From positions 1-41,340 of the forward strand of contig CALHWB010000023.1 in the NCBI GenBank assembly GCA_938036835.1: 41,340 nucleotides of DNA. The letters are read 5' to 3'. The notes under the pieces were generated by a model that was given only the letters and a program-made list of their open reading frames with translations, was not told the origin of the DNA and searched no databases. This stretch comes from an uncultured Propionibacterium sp. Its GTDB lineage: Bacteria > Actinomycetota > Actinomycetes > Propionibacteriales > Propionibacteriaceae. Below are positions 9,403-16,513 of the stretch, one piece after another (position 1 is the first letter of the stretch; each line of letters opens with the position of its first letter). The position numbers were made by a program, and so were the translations under genes.

Positions 9403-9449
9403 GTGGCCCCTGCCCATTCGGGTGGGGGCCACGCCCATCCGGGTGGGCG
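9403..9449 (+). terminator. Double hairpin after CoA-transferase
   Basis: GTGGCCCC (9403-9410) pairs with GGGGCCAC (9425-9432), with a further CCC/GGG inside. A second stem, CGCCCA/TGGGCG (about 9432-9449), follows directly. The pair starts 22 nt beyond the stop codon. Confidence 0.6.
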
Positions 9450-9545
9450 ACCCCGCCCGGCACCGGCTCGCTCCGGCCGGGCCAAACCAATTGGCTGCCG
9501 ACGAGCGGCCTTGGCTTGGGCTCCCGGCCGGGGCAGGCTAGGAGC

Positions 9546-10121
9546 ATGTCCACCACCGTTGACCGTCCCACCCCCATCCGGAACGCCGCTCTGGTGACGG
9601 CGATCGCGCTCGCAACGTTGTGGGCGCTGGAATTGCTCGATCTGCCGCTGAACCAGTCGCTCAACCGGTTCGGAGTGCACGCCTGGCGTTTCGAGCGGTT
9701 GTGGACGCTGCTGACTGCGCCGCTGACCCATGACGGGCTGTCCCACGTGGCGGCCAACTCACTTCCGCTGCTAGCGCTGGGATTCGTGGTTGCCCTGGGC
9801 GGTATTCGCCGCTGGGTACAGGTATCTCTCGCCGGGACGCTGGGGTCGGGCCTGTTCGCGTTCTGCCTCAACACGCCGGGTACGCTGACCGTCGGCGCCT
9901 CGGGAGTCGTGTTTGGTTATCTGGGTTACCTGCTGGCCCGGAGCTGGTTCACCCGGTCTGTCCGGCAACTGCTGATAGCCGTGGGGGTGGTGGCCGTCTA
10001 TGGCGGTCTGCTGCTGGGGGTGCTGCCGATGCGCGCGGGAATCTCCTGGCAGGCCCATCTGGGTGGGCTGGTGGCGGGCGGTCTGATCGCCCGGTGGTTG
10101 TCCGCCAGGAGACTCGGCTGA
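9546..10121 (+). CDS. Rhomboid family intramembrane serine protease
   Basis: A 191-aa membrane protein with about six helices. The catalytic pair is clear: Ser119 in VGASGVVFG and His171 in WQAHLGGLVAG. HVAANSLPLL (67-76) matches the conserved HxxxN element of the second helix. Rhomboids cleave single-pass membrane proteins within the bilayer; the substrate is unknown. I place the start at ATG 9546 rather than an in-frame TTG 30 nt upstream, because CAGGCT six nt before the ATG resembles the leaderless -10 pattern of the neighbours. It converges with the HAD phosphatase gene. Confidence 0.88.
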   Translation: MSTTVDRPTPIRNAALVTAIALATLWALELLDLPLNQSLNRFGVHAWRFERLWTLLTAPLTHDGLSHVAANSLPLLALGFVVALGGIRRWVQVSLAGTLGSGLFAFCLNTPGTLTVGASGVVFGYLGYLLARSWFTRSVRQLLIAVGVVAVYGGLLLGVLPMRAGISWQAHLGGLVAGGLIARWLSARRLG

Positions 10122-10164
10122 GGGCCGCCCCGGCCGGCGACGACTCGACCGCCGGGCTCTCGGT

Positions 10165-10185
10165 CCGGGGCTTCGATTTCCCCGG
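10165..10185. terminator. Weak hairpin between convergent genes
   Basis: CCGGGG (10165-10170) pairs with CCCCGG (10180-10185) around 9 nt, between the convergent rhomboid and HAD genes. The whole 150-nt gap is rich in short inverted repeats, so this is only one candidate. Confidence 0.3.
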
Positions 10186-10275
10186 CGGGCACCGCCCGGC
10201 AGCCGCCGGCGCCATTCGGGGCCGGACGGCCACAGCGGTGTACCCGGATCCTCCCGGGGCCAGGGTCGCAGGATG

Positions 10276-10923
10276 TCAGAGCAGCAGTCCCCGCAACTCG
10301 GCCACCGTATCGACCACGCCGATGCTCGGCTGGGCCAGCAGGTCCGTGCGGCTACCGGCCCCCCAGGTGACCCCGATCCCGGCCAGCCCGGCAGCGTCCG
10401 CCGCCTGCAGATCGACCACCGCGTCCCCCACATAGACCGCCCGGGTAGTCCCGGCGTCGAGGGCGGCCAGCCCGGTGAGCAACGGTTCCGGGTCCGGCTT
10501 GTGCCGGCGGGTGTCGTCCATGGCGCAGGCCAGCACCGTCTGGTCGGGGACACCGCCGATGCGCATCGCCGGGATTGCGGTCCGACGCCGTCTCGAGGTC
10601 ACCACACCGGTCCGCGCTCCCGCAGCGACCAGTTCGGTCAGCAGTTCGGGGATGCCCGGGTAGCGGGTGATCGTCCGGGCCAGGTTGGCATTGTTGTGGT
10701 CCAGGTATACCCGCTCCAATTCCGCGGCCCGGCCGGGTGCCTGCTCGGTGAACATATCGGCCAGCGTCCGGCCGATCCAGGGCAGGATCTCCGCCCGGGT
10801 GACCGCCCGGCCGGTCACCTCTCGCCATGCGTGGGTGTAGCTGGCCACGATCGCATCGAGGGTGTTCACCAGGGTGCCGTCCAGGTCGAACAGGACGGTG
10901 GGCCAGCGCGGGACGGCGGTCAT
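10276..10923 (-). CDS. HAD-IA phosphatase, phosphoglycolate phosphatase-like
   Basis: A 215-aa hydrolase of the HAD superfamily. Motif I is LFDLDGTL (nucleophile Asp13, acid/base Asp15), motif II is VVTSRRR, motif III is RHKPDPEP, and motif IV is VYVGDAVVDLQAA. The cap is of the helical C1 type, as in PpaX/Gph. The likely role is dephosphorylation of phosphoglycolate or a small sugar phosphate, but HAD substrates cannot be assigned from sequence. A much longer open frame exists upstream; I reject it because TAGGCT (10931-10936) is placed 7 nt before the ATG at 10923, giving a leaderless start. Confidence 0.85.
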   Translation of the reverse strand: MTAVPRWPTVLFDLDGTLVNTLDAIVASYTHAWREVTGRAVTRAEILPWIGRTLADMFTEQAPGRAAELERVYLDHNNANLARTITRYPGIPELLTELVAAGARTGVVTSRRRRTAIPAMRIGGVPDQTVLACAMDDTRRHKPDPEPLLTGLAALDAGTTRAVYVGDAVVDLQAADAAGLAGIGVTWGAGSRTDLLAQPSIGVVDTVAELRGLLL

Positions 10924-10930
10924 GGCAGAC

Positions 10931-10936
10931 AGCCTA
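10931..10936 (-). promoter_or_regulatory. -10 box TAGGCT, leaderless start of HAD gene
   Basis: On the minus strand TAGGCT is followed after 7 nt by the ATG at 10923. No Shine-Dalgarno sequence is present. Confidence 0.55.
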
Positions 10937-11067
10937 GAGGGTGGCGAGATCGCAGCCGTCCGGACCGTCGGCTGGGATGTGCCTGGGCGCGGCCGCAGGA
11001 TCCGGGTGGTGCTCGGGGATGGCCTGGCGGACGCGAGGCGCCGGCCGAGGGAACGTCCCGGGGCGGC

Positions 11068-11110
11068 TAGTGTTGGGGCACAAGGATTCTTCGCTGTTCC
11101 GGGCCGGAGG
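11068..11110 (+). promoter_or_regulatory. -10 box and RBS of membrane protein gene
   Basis: TAGTGT (11068-11073) fits TANNNT. GGAGG (11106-11110) lies 4 nt before ATG 11115. The pair defines a short leader and argues against the longer upstream reading frame. Confidence 0.45.
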
Positions 11111-11114
11111 TTTG

Positions 11115-12398
11115 ATGAGCGAACTGGACGAGGCGGCCACTGCGCCCGATGGGGATCGCACGCGCCGATCCACCGATCTGCCGATACCCGCCGCCGACAG
11201 CGGGCAGGCCGATCTCGACCGCACCCGGCAGCCCGCGCCCGGCCAGCCCGACGACGACCGCACCCGCATCCGGCGTGCGGAGCCGGCCGCCGCTGCCGGG
11301 TTGGGTGCCGCGGTCGCCGATTCCCGGCAGCCCGGCAGCCCAACCGCTGCGCCATCCCATACCGGGCCGGAAGCTGCACCTGGGCCCGTGGCCGGCCCGC
11401 CGCCGGTTGCCCGGTTGATGCCGCCGGCACCGGTCATCGAGCGTTCCCGGGTTGCCGAGCAATTCGTCACCCGGACGCCCCCGGCCGGCCAATCGCCTGC
11501 CGTGAACATGCCGGCGGGCCGGCCAGCCACCGGTATCCCGGACACCGTCCGATCGGCGGCCGAACCAGCCGCTGCCGGCCGGGAACCGGCCGGGGTGCCG
11601 AGGACGCCGGGGGCCGGGACCCGGGGCTCGTCCGACACCGGGCCGGCGCGGCCGGCGGCCGCGCAGGACCAACCGCCACGGCCGCCCGATGATGGCGGCC
11701 CGCCGGTCACCGGGATACAACCCGATGACCGATCCGCAGGCGGCGGCCGGCCCGGCGCGGTCACCGCCGCGACGCAACCGGCACCGGCAGAGTTGTTCGG
11801 CCCGGCATCCATCGGCGGGCTGGGTGACCAACCCGCCCAGCCGATCGTCAGCCTGCCGCCGATTGACGAGCAGGTGGCCGGCTACCCGATCAGCTCCCGG
11901 ACCGGCGAGCCGGCCCGGAATTGGGCCATTCTCGCCGCGATGCTGGCCTTCAGCGCCTCCGCGCTGGTCGCCCTGGCCGCCTATTGGCGGTACTGGTGGG
12001 TGGCGATTCACATCGACACCTTCGGTTCCTCGGCCAAGCTGATCGAACTGTTCGCGCCTCGGCCGGGTTCTGGCAAATCGGTGGTGTTGGTCTGCGTGCT
12101 GGCGGTCATCGGGGCGATCATGACGGCCGGGCCGGCGGTCGCCGGCTACAACGCCTGGCACGGGGCGTCGTTCAGCAGACAGGCTGGCCTGGTGGCCTGC
12201 GGCACCAGCCTGCTGGCCTTCTTCGTCCTGCCTGCCGCCTGGCTGGCGCTGCTGTTTGCCGCGGTGGGGGCGGGATTGCTCTGGCTACCGCGGGCGGGGG
12301 ATTTCCTGGCTGCCTGGCAGGCCTATAGCAATCCAGAGCGACTCGCAATCGAACCCTACGCGCAGGTGCCCTACGGGCCGGCACCGAGGTTTCAATGA
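11115..12398 (+). CDS. Pro/Ala-rich protein with C-terminal membrane domain
   Basis: A 427-aa protein of unknown function. Residues 1 to about 262 are disordered (Pro, Ala, Gly, Arg, Thr) and contain three copies of a D-R-T-R motif (Thr16, Thr37, Thr50). From about residue 270 there are three to four hydrophobic helices with a Trp/Tyr-rich loop (YWRYWWVAIHID). The layout, a long cytoplasmic tail attached to a small membrane bundle, occurs in actinobacterial proteins regulated by Ser/Thr kinases, but I recognise no family. The last codons overlap the start of the PemK/MazF-like gene in ATGA (12395-12398), so the two are probably translated together. Confidence 0.75.
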   Translation: MSELDEAATAPDGDRTRRSTDLPIPAADSGQADLDRTRQPAPGQPDDDRTRIRRAEPAAAAGLGAAVADSRQPGSPTAAPSHTGPEAAPGPVAGPPPVARLMPPAPVIERSRVAEQFVTRTPPAGQSPAVNMPAGRPATGIPDTVRSAAEPAAAGREPAGVPRTPGAGTRGSSDTGPARPAAAQDQPPRPPDDGGPPVTGIQPDDRSAGGGRPGAVTAATQPAPAELFGPASIGGLGDQPAQPIVSLPPIDEQVAGYPISSRTGEPARNWAILAAMLAFSASALVALAAYWRYWWVAIHIDTFGSSAKLIELFAPRPGSGKSVVLVCVLAVIGAIMTAGPAVAGYNAWHGASFSRQAGLVACGTSLLAFFVLPAAWLALLFAAVGAGLLWLPRAGDFLAAWQAYSNPERLAIEPYAQVPYGPAPRFQ

Positions 12399-12919
12399 GT
12401 TCCCGGGTCGATTGGCGAGGGCCGCTGCGGGCCCTGGAGCGCATCGTCCGCGACCGGGTGCGCTACCGCGATCGTCCCCGGCTGCTCGCCGAGGACGCCA
12501 GCCATCCCACCGACCGGGGCGTCGACTATGCGGGCTGCCCCAGGATGCGGTTCGCCGAACGCGGCCCGGGCGGTTACGCCTCGGGCGAGGTCGTCTGGAC
12601 CTGGGTCGCCTACGAGGAGGACCGCCGGCAGGGCAAGGATCGTCCGGTGCTGCTGATCGGATCGGCGCAGGGCTGGTTGCTGGGCCTGCCGGCCACCAGC
12701 AAGGACCACGATCGCGATGCCGCCCAGGAGGCCCGCGCGGGCCGCTACTGGTTCGATATCGGCCGCGGCGACTGGGATTCGCGGGGCCGGGAATCCGAGG
12801 TGCGGGTGGATCGCATCGTCCGGATCGAGCCCGGCAAGGTGCGGCGGGCCGCCGGCCAGGTCAGCGCCAAGGTGTTCGACCGGGTGGCCGCCGAGGTCCG
12901 CCGGCGCCGCGGGCAGTAG
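12395..12919 (+). CDS. PemK/MazF-like family protein
   Basis: A 174-aa protein resembling actinobacterial PemK/MazF-like proteins. After a basic helical N-terminus (about 1-60) the core reads GEVVWTWVAYEED, KDRPVLLIGSA and LPATSKDHDRD, then WFDIGRGDWDS and SEVRVDRIVRIEPG, as in the SH3-like barrel of MazF endoribonucleases. MazF toxins cut mRNA, but this chromosomal subgroup carries an extra N-terminal region and often has no antitoxin beside it, so toxin activity is unproven. ATG overlaps the stop of the upstream membrane protein by 4 nt and has only a weak Shine-Dalgarno sequence, suggesting translational coupling. Terminator hairpins follow. Confidence 0.75.
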   Translation: MSSRVDWRGPLRALERIVRDRVRYRDRPRLLAEDASHPTDRGVDYAGCPRMRFAERGPGGYASGEVVWTWVAYEEDRRQGKDRPVLLIGSAQGWLLGLPATSKDHDRDAAQEARAGRYWFDIGRGDWDSRGRESEVRVDRIVRIEPGKVRRAAGQVSAKVFDRVAAEVRRRRGQ

Positions 12920-12935
12920 CCGGCGCATCCTCGAT

Positions 12936-12960
12936 ACCGCCCATCCCTAAGCGGGGCGGT
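12936..12960 (+). terminator. Hairpin after PemK/MazF-like gene
   Basis: ACCGCCC (12936-12942) pairs with GGGCGGT (12954-12960) around 11 nt, followed by CCTTTAGG. It begins 17 nt beyond the stop codon. Confidence 0.55.
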
Positions 12961-13013
12961 CCTTTAGGCCGGACGCGCGGGCTCGTCTTCGGCGTCGGCG
13001 GGCCGGCTGCCGG

Positions 13014-13046
13014 CCCGGGGCGGCCGAGGGCTGCGCCCGCCCCGGG
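13014..13046. terminator. Second hairpin in convergent gap
   Basis: A perfect 10-bp stem, CCCGGGGCGG (13014-13023) with CCGCCCCGGG (13037-13046), has a 13-nt loop and is followed by CTGCTTTGG. It lies between the convergent PemK-like and hydrolase genes and could serve either strand. Confidence 0.5.
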
Positions 13047-13171
13047 CTGCTTTGGGCAGTATCCGCATCGCCGGCGAACCGTTCCGTACCTGGTTGGGCG
13101 TGGCCTGATCGCGGTCCCCGCATCCGGGTGGGCTGGCGATCCGCGGTTCGCCTGCCGGGACGGCGCCTGGT

Positions 13172-14128
13172 TCATTGCAGCGCGGTGGCGAAGAACTCCC
13201 CCAGCTTGTCGAAGGGGATCAGGTCCGTCCGGTCGTATAGGTCGATATGCCGGGCTCCGGGAACGACCAGCAGCCGGGCATGCCCATCGGTCTTGGTGAC
13301 CACGTCTTCGCTGAGATACCGGGAGTGCGCCCGTTTGCCGGTGATCAGCAGGATCGGGCGCGGGGCGATATCGGCCAGATTGCGCAGGGACCCGAAGCCG
13401 ATGTGTGCCCCGGCGCTGGTGAGCGTGAACCCGCCGATCGAGCGCGGATGCCAGCCCCGGTTCCGGCTGGGCACGTAGTACTCGAAGAATTCCCTGGCGA
13501 TGGGGTCCGCGTCATCGGGAATGTCGGCCGGGAAGGTGGGCTCCAGGGCGGGCTTGCCGGCGTCCACATCGAGCCAGCGTTGTTCGGAGTATTCGGCCAG
13601 CGCGGCCCGGCGGGTTCCATCGTCGGCGGAGTGCTGCCAGCCTTCGGCCGCGACACCGGAGATGTCGTACATCGCGCTGGTCGCCACGGCGGCGATCCGC
13701 TGATCGACGCTCGCCGCGGATAACGCGAATCCCCCGCTGCCGCAGATGCCCAGCGCGCCGATGCGTCCGCGGTCGATGAAATCGAGGGTGCCGAGGTAGT
13801 CGACGCCGGCGCTGAAATCCTCGGCAAAGATCTCTGGGGAGGTGACATGCCTGGGTTGGCCACCGGACTCGCCGTTGAAGGATGGATCGAACGTGAGTAC
13901 CACGAATCCGCGCTGGGCCAGTTCGTTGGCATAGACTCCCGGGCTCTGCTCCTTTACCCCGCCGTGTGGTGGGCCGGCGACGATCGCGGGATGGGTAGTG
14001 TTCCGGTCGAGGTCGGCCGTGGTGTAGAGGTCTGCGGCAATGTCGATGCCGTAGCGGTTCTGGTAGTGCACCGATTCGCGCTGGATGCCGTCGGCGAGCG
14101 GGAAGGTGTATCCATCGGGCTGGAGCAT
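13172..14128 (-). CDS. Alpha/beta hydrolase, dienelactone-hydrolase-like
   Basis: A 318-aa cytoplasmic alpha/beta hydrolase. The order is canonical: VAGPPHGGVKEQ oxyanion region (about 51-62), FDPSFNGESGG, the nucleophile elbow ALGICGSGG (Cys, as in dienelactone hydrolases, rather than Ser; about residues 144-152), the acid in the segment after LLITGKRAHSRYLSED, and His in VPGARHIDLYD near the C-terminus. It resembles the YcjY/peptide-hydrolase-like group; the substrate is unknown. AGGAG lies ahead of ATG 14128. The cupin gene ends 40 nt upstream on the same strand, so the pair forms an operon. A role in detoxifying small organic compounds is plausible but inferred. Confidence 0.85.
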   Translation of the reverse strand: MLQPDGYTFPLADGIQRESVHYQNRYGIDIAADLYTTADLDRNTTHPAIVAGPPHGGVKEQSPGVYANELAQRGFVVLTFDPSFNGESGGQPRHVTSPEIFAEDFSAGVDYLGTLDFIDRGRIGALGICGSGGFALSAASVDQRIAAVATSAMYDISGVAAEGWQHSADDGTRRAALAEYSEQRWLDVDAGKPALEPTFPADIPDDADPIAREFFEYYVPSRNRGWHPRSIGGFTLTSAGAHIGFGSLRNLADIAPRPILLITGKRAHSRYLSEDVVTKTDGHARLLVVPGARHIDLYDRTDLIPFDKLGEFFATALQ

Positions 14129-14168
14129 GCCGGCTCCTTTCAGTGTTCGGGTTGCGTCCGGGGCCGGG

Positions 14169-14564
14169 TCAGGGGCGGCGGTATTGCTCGTCGGTGACCG
14201 GTTCGCCCCACACGACGGTCTGCCCGGATTCGTCGGTCTCCTGGATGGCGATGTGACTCATGAAACGGTCCGGGGCGGCCCCATGCCGGTGCGGTTCGCC
14301 GGGCCCGGCGAACACCACATCACCGGGCCGCAGTTCCTGGCCGCCATCCCGGGTGCCGACCAGGCCAACGCCGTCGGTCACATACAGGGTCCGGCTCTTC
14401 GGGTGGGTATGCCATACCGTCCGAGCGCCCGGGCTGAATCGGACATGCCCACAGCCCACCGCGGATTGCGCGCCGGGGTTGCGGATGCCGTCGATGGCCT
14501 CCTCGCCGGTGAACCATTCGGCCGGTCCCGGCATCGTCGGCGTCGAATTGGGTGTGAACCTCAT
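14169..14564 (-). CDS. Cupin domain protein
   Basis: A 131-aa single-domain cupin. The first cupin motif reads VWHTHPKSRTLYV (two metal-ligand His; the usual Glu or Gln is replaced, as KSR stands there). The second reads GEPHRHGAAPDRFMSHIAIQE, the HGAAP form found in small cupins that accompany carboxymuconolactone decarboxylase-like or oxidoreductase genes. The metal site may therefore be altered. GGAAGG precedes ATG 14564. It is first in a two-gene minus-strand operon with the alpha/beta hydrolase, and a perfect palindrome lies about 105 nt upstream. Confidence 0.85.
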   Translation of the reverse strand: MRFTPNSTPTMPGPAEWFTGEEAIDGIRNPGAQSAVGCGHVRFSPGARTVWHTHPKSRTLYVTDGVGLVGTRDGGQELRPGDVVFAGPGEPHRHGAAPDRFMSHIAIQETDESGQTVVWGEPVTDEQYRRP

Positions 14565-14670
14565 GACCTGCCTTCCGTCATAGCTGCTGGTGGCCCGGGC
14601 CGGTGGTGCCGGCTGGGGATCGCCAGGCTGCCCGGCGCCTGCGGGCCGGCCTCAGCAGCTCGTCAATTTC

Positions 14671-14688
14671 AAGGATTGCACAATCCTT
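14671..14688. promoter_or_regulatory. Perfect palindrome, probable operator
   Basis: AAGGATTG and CAATCCTT flank a 2-bp centre (18 bp in all). It is A/T-rich in a GC-rich setting and lies upstream of the cupin-hydrolase operon on the minus strand. The size and symmetry suit a MerR- or TetR-type dimer. No regulator gene is adjacent. Confidence 0.5.
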
Positions 14689-14862
14689 AACCACCGATTA
14701 GGATTACGCGTTCGTGTCGCGGTGGCTCGGTAGAGCCGGGGGCACCCGCAGCCGACCCGTCCAGCGCCACGCGTGGAGTCCGGGGATGCCGGCCCCGGCA
14801 GCGGTTTGCCGCCCGGATGACTGGGGATCGCCCAGCGAACTGGATTCCGGGGGCGGATGCGC

Positions 14863-14868
14863 TAGACT
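14863..14868 (+). promoter_or_regulatory. -10 box TAGACT of tRNA-Gly
   Basis: TAGACT fits TANNNT, with TGGATT (14841-14846) 16 nt upstream as a possible -35 box. It lies 28 nt before the mature tRNA. Confidence 0.45.
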
Positions 14869-14896
14869 CGCAACCGCGTCGCCGGCCGGCGAGCAT

Positions 14897-14970
14897 GCGG
14901 GCGTAGCTCAATGGTAGAGCGCCAGCTTCCCAAGCTGGATACGCGGGTTCGATTCCCGTCGCCCGCTCCA
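14897..14970 (+). tRNA. tRNA-Gly (anticodon CCC)
   Basis: Complete cloverleaf. The acceptor stem GCGGGCG (14897-14903) pairs with CGCCCGC (14960-14966), followed by T and an encoded CCA. The D arm is GCTCAATGGTAGAGC, the anticodon stem CCAGC/GCTGG encloses TTCCCAA (anticodon CCC), and the T arm is CGGGTTCGATTCCCG. It reads GGG codons. The A/T-rich accessory island begins right after the CCA end, so the tRNA may have been an integration site, but I found no second copy of its 3' end in the window. Confidence 0.97.
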
Positions 14971-14983
14971 CCTAGCCAGGAGC

Positions 14984-15343
14984 ATGTTGATCCCGTTCTG
15001 GGGACCTTGTGGACTTCTCCAAAGTAGCCATTCGGGGAGCCACTGCGTTGCCAAGTGGGGGACTGGGCGTAAGCCCGTTGAGATCCAGCTACACACCCGG
15101 GCGATGCACCATTGGGCGAACATGGTGGAGCAGGTGTCGGGGGCGCTCGGAATCAACTACAAGCAAGACGGCCGAGAGGACTTCCAGCTCTGGGCGAAAT
15201 CACTGTCCAGCATTCTCGAGCACGCCGAACAAGGTTCGGCGGTACCAACTGAGGCTTTGGACGAGTACGGTCGATTGAGGATGAGGATTCAGGCTGGTAT
15301 CGGAGGGGGTGCTTTGCAATGGCGGTCATCAACAACTGCCTGA
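14984..15343 (+). pseudogene. RelA/SpoT-domain protein, 3' fragment
   Basis: From about 15071 the frame reads KPVEIQLHTRAMHHWANMVE, which matches the end of the RelA/SpoT nucleotidyltransferase domain (the EIQLRT...WA element), followed by GALGINYKQDG and a helical tail. The earlier part of the domain, including its nucleotide-binding core, is absent. The 29 residues before the match look unrelated, and the tRNA lies just upstream. It is therefore a truncated gene, probably cut when the island formed. Full-length relatives make or degrade (p)ppGpp-like alarmones or act as toxins; this fragment cannot. It overlaps the next gene by 25 nt. Confidence 0.65.
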
Positions 15344-15612
15344 TCGTCTACGATCGCGCCACGGGGCAACAGCTTTCACTGGAGGAGTTTGGCGGTGACA
15401 GCGTGACGGCCGTGCGACGCTACCAGGAGTTGGAGAAGGAGAACCTGGCCAACCCGCGCATGGACATCGTCTTGGTCGGCTCCGATTCGCTGGACACCGT
15501 TCGCGTTACGCACGCCAGCTACTTCCAGGAGGGTGTTGCTACGATGGAGCAGATTGAGGCCTACCTGAAAGACTTCGCTGAGGAGTACGTTCCGCAGATC
15601 CGGCGCTCTTAA
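15319..15612 (+). CDS. Small partner protein of RelA/SpoT-domain gene
   Basis: A 97-aa soluble protein with sequence INNCLIVYDRATGQQLSLEEF, then MDIVLVGSDSLDTVRVTHASYF. The pattern (YDR..G, an E-rich helix, IVLVGSDS, THxxYF) looks like the small protein that follows RelA/SpoT-domain genes in actinobacteria, though I recall this only as a pattern and have no function for it. GGAGGGGG (15302-15309) precedes the ATG by about 9 nt, and the gene overlaps the end of the truncated RelA/SpoT gene, as in an intact operon. It may be an orphaned antitoxin or regulator. Confidence 0.6.
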   Translation: MAVINNCLIVYDRATGQQLSLEEFGGDSVTAVRRYQELEKENLANPRMDIVLVGSDSLDTVRVTHASYFQEGVATMEQIEAYLKDFAEEYVPQIRRS

Positions 15613-15901
15613 AGGCTGACGATCGGCAACGATGATCCGGTCCAGGTCTGCCTGGGTCGCCGGAGCCACGTAGGGCTTCGGCTCACAGACCTGTGGGGTG
15701 CCGGTCTGTTGGTTCGGCTCGACCGTCGATGCCGCGGGGGCGGCGGAACCGCCCTCGGCGGGCGTTGCGGCGGGTACAGTCAGGTGCTTGCTTTCCCTTC
15801 CGGGTAGGTTTGTAGTAGTCTGACTTCAGGTTGGAGCACCCCGACACTGCCGGGGGCGAGGCTCTCACCTTTTTGCCTTAGAGCAGGGGTATTTCTTCGA
15901 G
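15613..15901. other. Intergenic stretch before hicA-like gene
   Basis: No gene seen. TAGTCT (15816-15821) is a -10 candidate for the hicA-like gene, and an AGTC/GACT symmetry overlaps it, which could be an autoregulatory site. The earlier part is GC-rich and may be debris. Confidence 0.35.
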
Positions 15902-16108
15902 ATGACTCCCGTCAGTGTGGAACACCCAAAGACGCTTGATTGCGTACAGCGATCTGTCGAGATCGCCAAGAAGCGCGGTGTCGAGATGGCCACTCGCGAG
16001 GGCGGCGCCCACACCCAGGTGCGCATCGGTGAATCTGTCACCTACGTCCCTCGCCACGCAGAGATCAACGCCAAGCCGATCATGAAGCAGATCGGAGAAG
16101 GCAAATGA
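15902..16108 (+). CDS. HicA-like toxin
   Basis: A 68-aa protein with the HicA layout: a helix (VQRSVEIAKKRGVEMATR), then GGAHTQVRIGESVTYVPRH, where the His after GG corresponds to the catalytic His of HicA mRNA interferases (usually G-S-H-H), and VPRHAEINAKPIMKQIG, the C-terminal element of the double-stranded-RNA-binding-like fold. HicA toxins cleave mRNA. The gene overlaps the HicB-like gene in ATGA (16105-16108), the expected tight coupling. The Shine-Dalgarno sequence is weak. Since the antitoxin partner seems shortened, the pair may be decaying. Confidence 0.65.
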   Translation: MTPVSVEHPKTLDCVQRSVEIAKKRGVEMATREGGAHTQVRIGESVTYVPRHAEINAKPIMKQIGEGK

Positions 16109-16362
16109 CCACCATCACCGCAATCGCCACCCGCTCGGGGCAGTGGTGGGCCGTCGAGTTCACCAGCCCTGCTGGGCAGCGCTTCACCCAGGCCAGGCGC
16201 CTCGACCAGATCCCCGAGATGGCCGCCGACATCTGCGCCATGGACGATGTCAAGGTCGATCACGTCGACGTGACCCCGGTCACCCAGCGCGATGCCCAAG
16301 TGGCTGTGGAGCAGTATCGGGAGGCGACCAAGGCCGCCAGCCACCGCTGCCGAGCTATCTGA
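16105..16362 (+). CDS. HicB-like antitoxin, C-terminus lost
   Basis: An 85-aa protein. Its N-terminal part resembles HicB: TAIATRSGQWWAVEF, then FTQARRLDQIPEMAADICAM, the partial RNase H-like fold that neutralises HicA. Full-length relatives continue after an REAT-type helix into a helix-turn-helix. Here the match stops at YREATKAAS and a stop follows within six codons, so the DNA-binding part is missing. Immediately downstream, in another frame, lies the tail of an unrelated XRE regulator (16350-16472). A deletion joining two genes near 16345 explains this best. It could still bind HicA but probably not the operator. Confidence 0.6.
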   Translation: MTTITAIATRSGQWWAVEFTSPAGQRFTQARRLDQIPEMAADICAMDDVKVDHVDVTPVTQRDAQVAVEQYREATKAASHRCRAI

Positions 16363-16472
16363 ACGCCAAACGGGACATCCCACTGCCTGCATTCCTCGCG
16401 TGCTGTCTCGCGATGGACGCCGACCCGGTCGCGATCTTTGATGCCGCCCAGAAGTCGCTTGAGAAGGACTGA
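16350..16472 (+). pseudogene. XRE-family regulator, C-terminal fragment
   Basis: The frame reads SYLNAKRDIPLPAFLACC and then ALDADPV-like MDADPVAIFDAAQKSLEKD before a stop. This is the end of a helix-turn-helix XRE domain (the segment after the recognition helix: YLNGKR, then a helix with an A..L.DP pattern). No start or first helices are present. It joins the HicB-like gene out of frame. Confidence 0.55.
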
Positions 16473-16513
16473 CGGGCTCAAGTCAGCCAGCCTGGCGCAC
16501 TCTGCAAACTCTT

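Larger units (their letters stand above)
14565..14896. other. Intergenic: cupin operon control region and tRNA promoter
   Basis: No convincing gene. It holds the palindrome at 14671-14688 and a -10 box for the tRNA at 14863-14868. Open frames on both strands here are Arg/Pro-rich and resemble no family. Confidence 0.5.

Noticed and set aside
10276..11430. 384-aa version of the HAD phosphatase
   Set aside because: The first 169 codons look like noise and overlap the start of the divergent membrane protein gene; the leaderless -10 box fixes the start at 10923.
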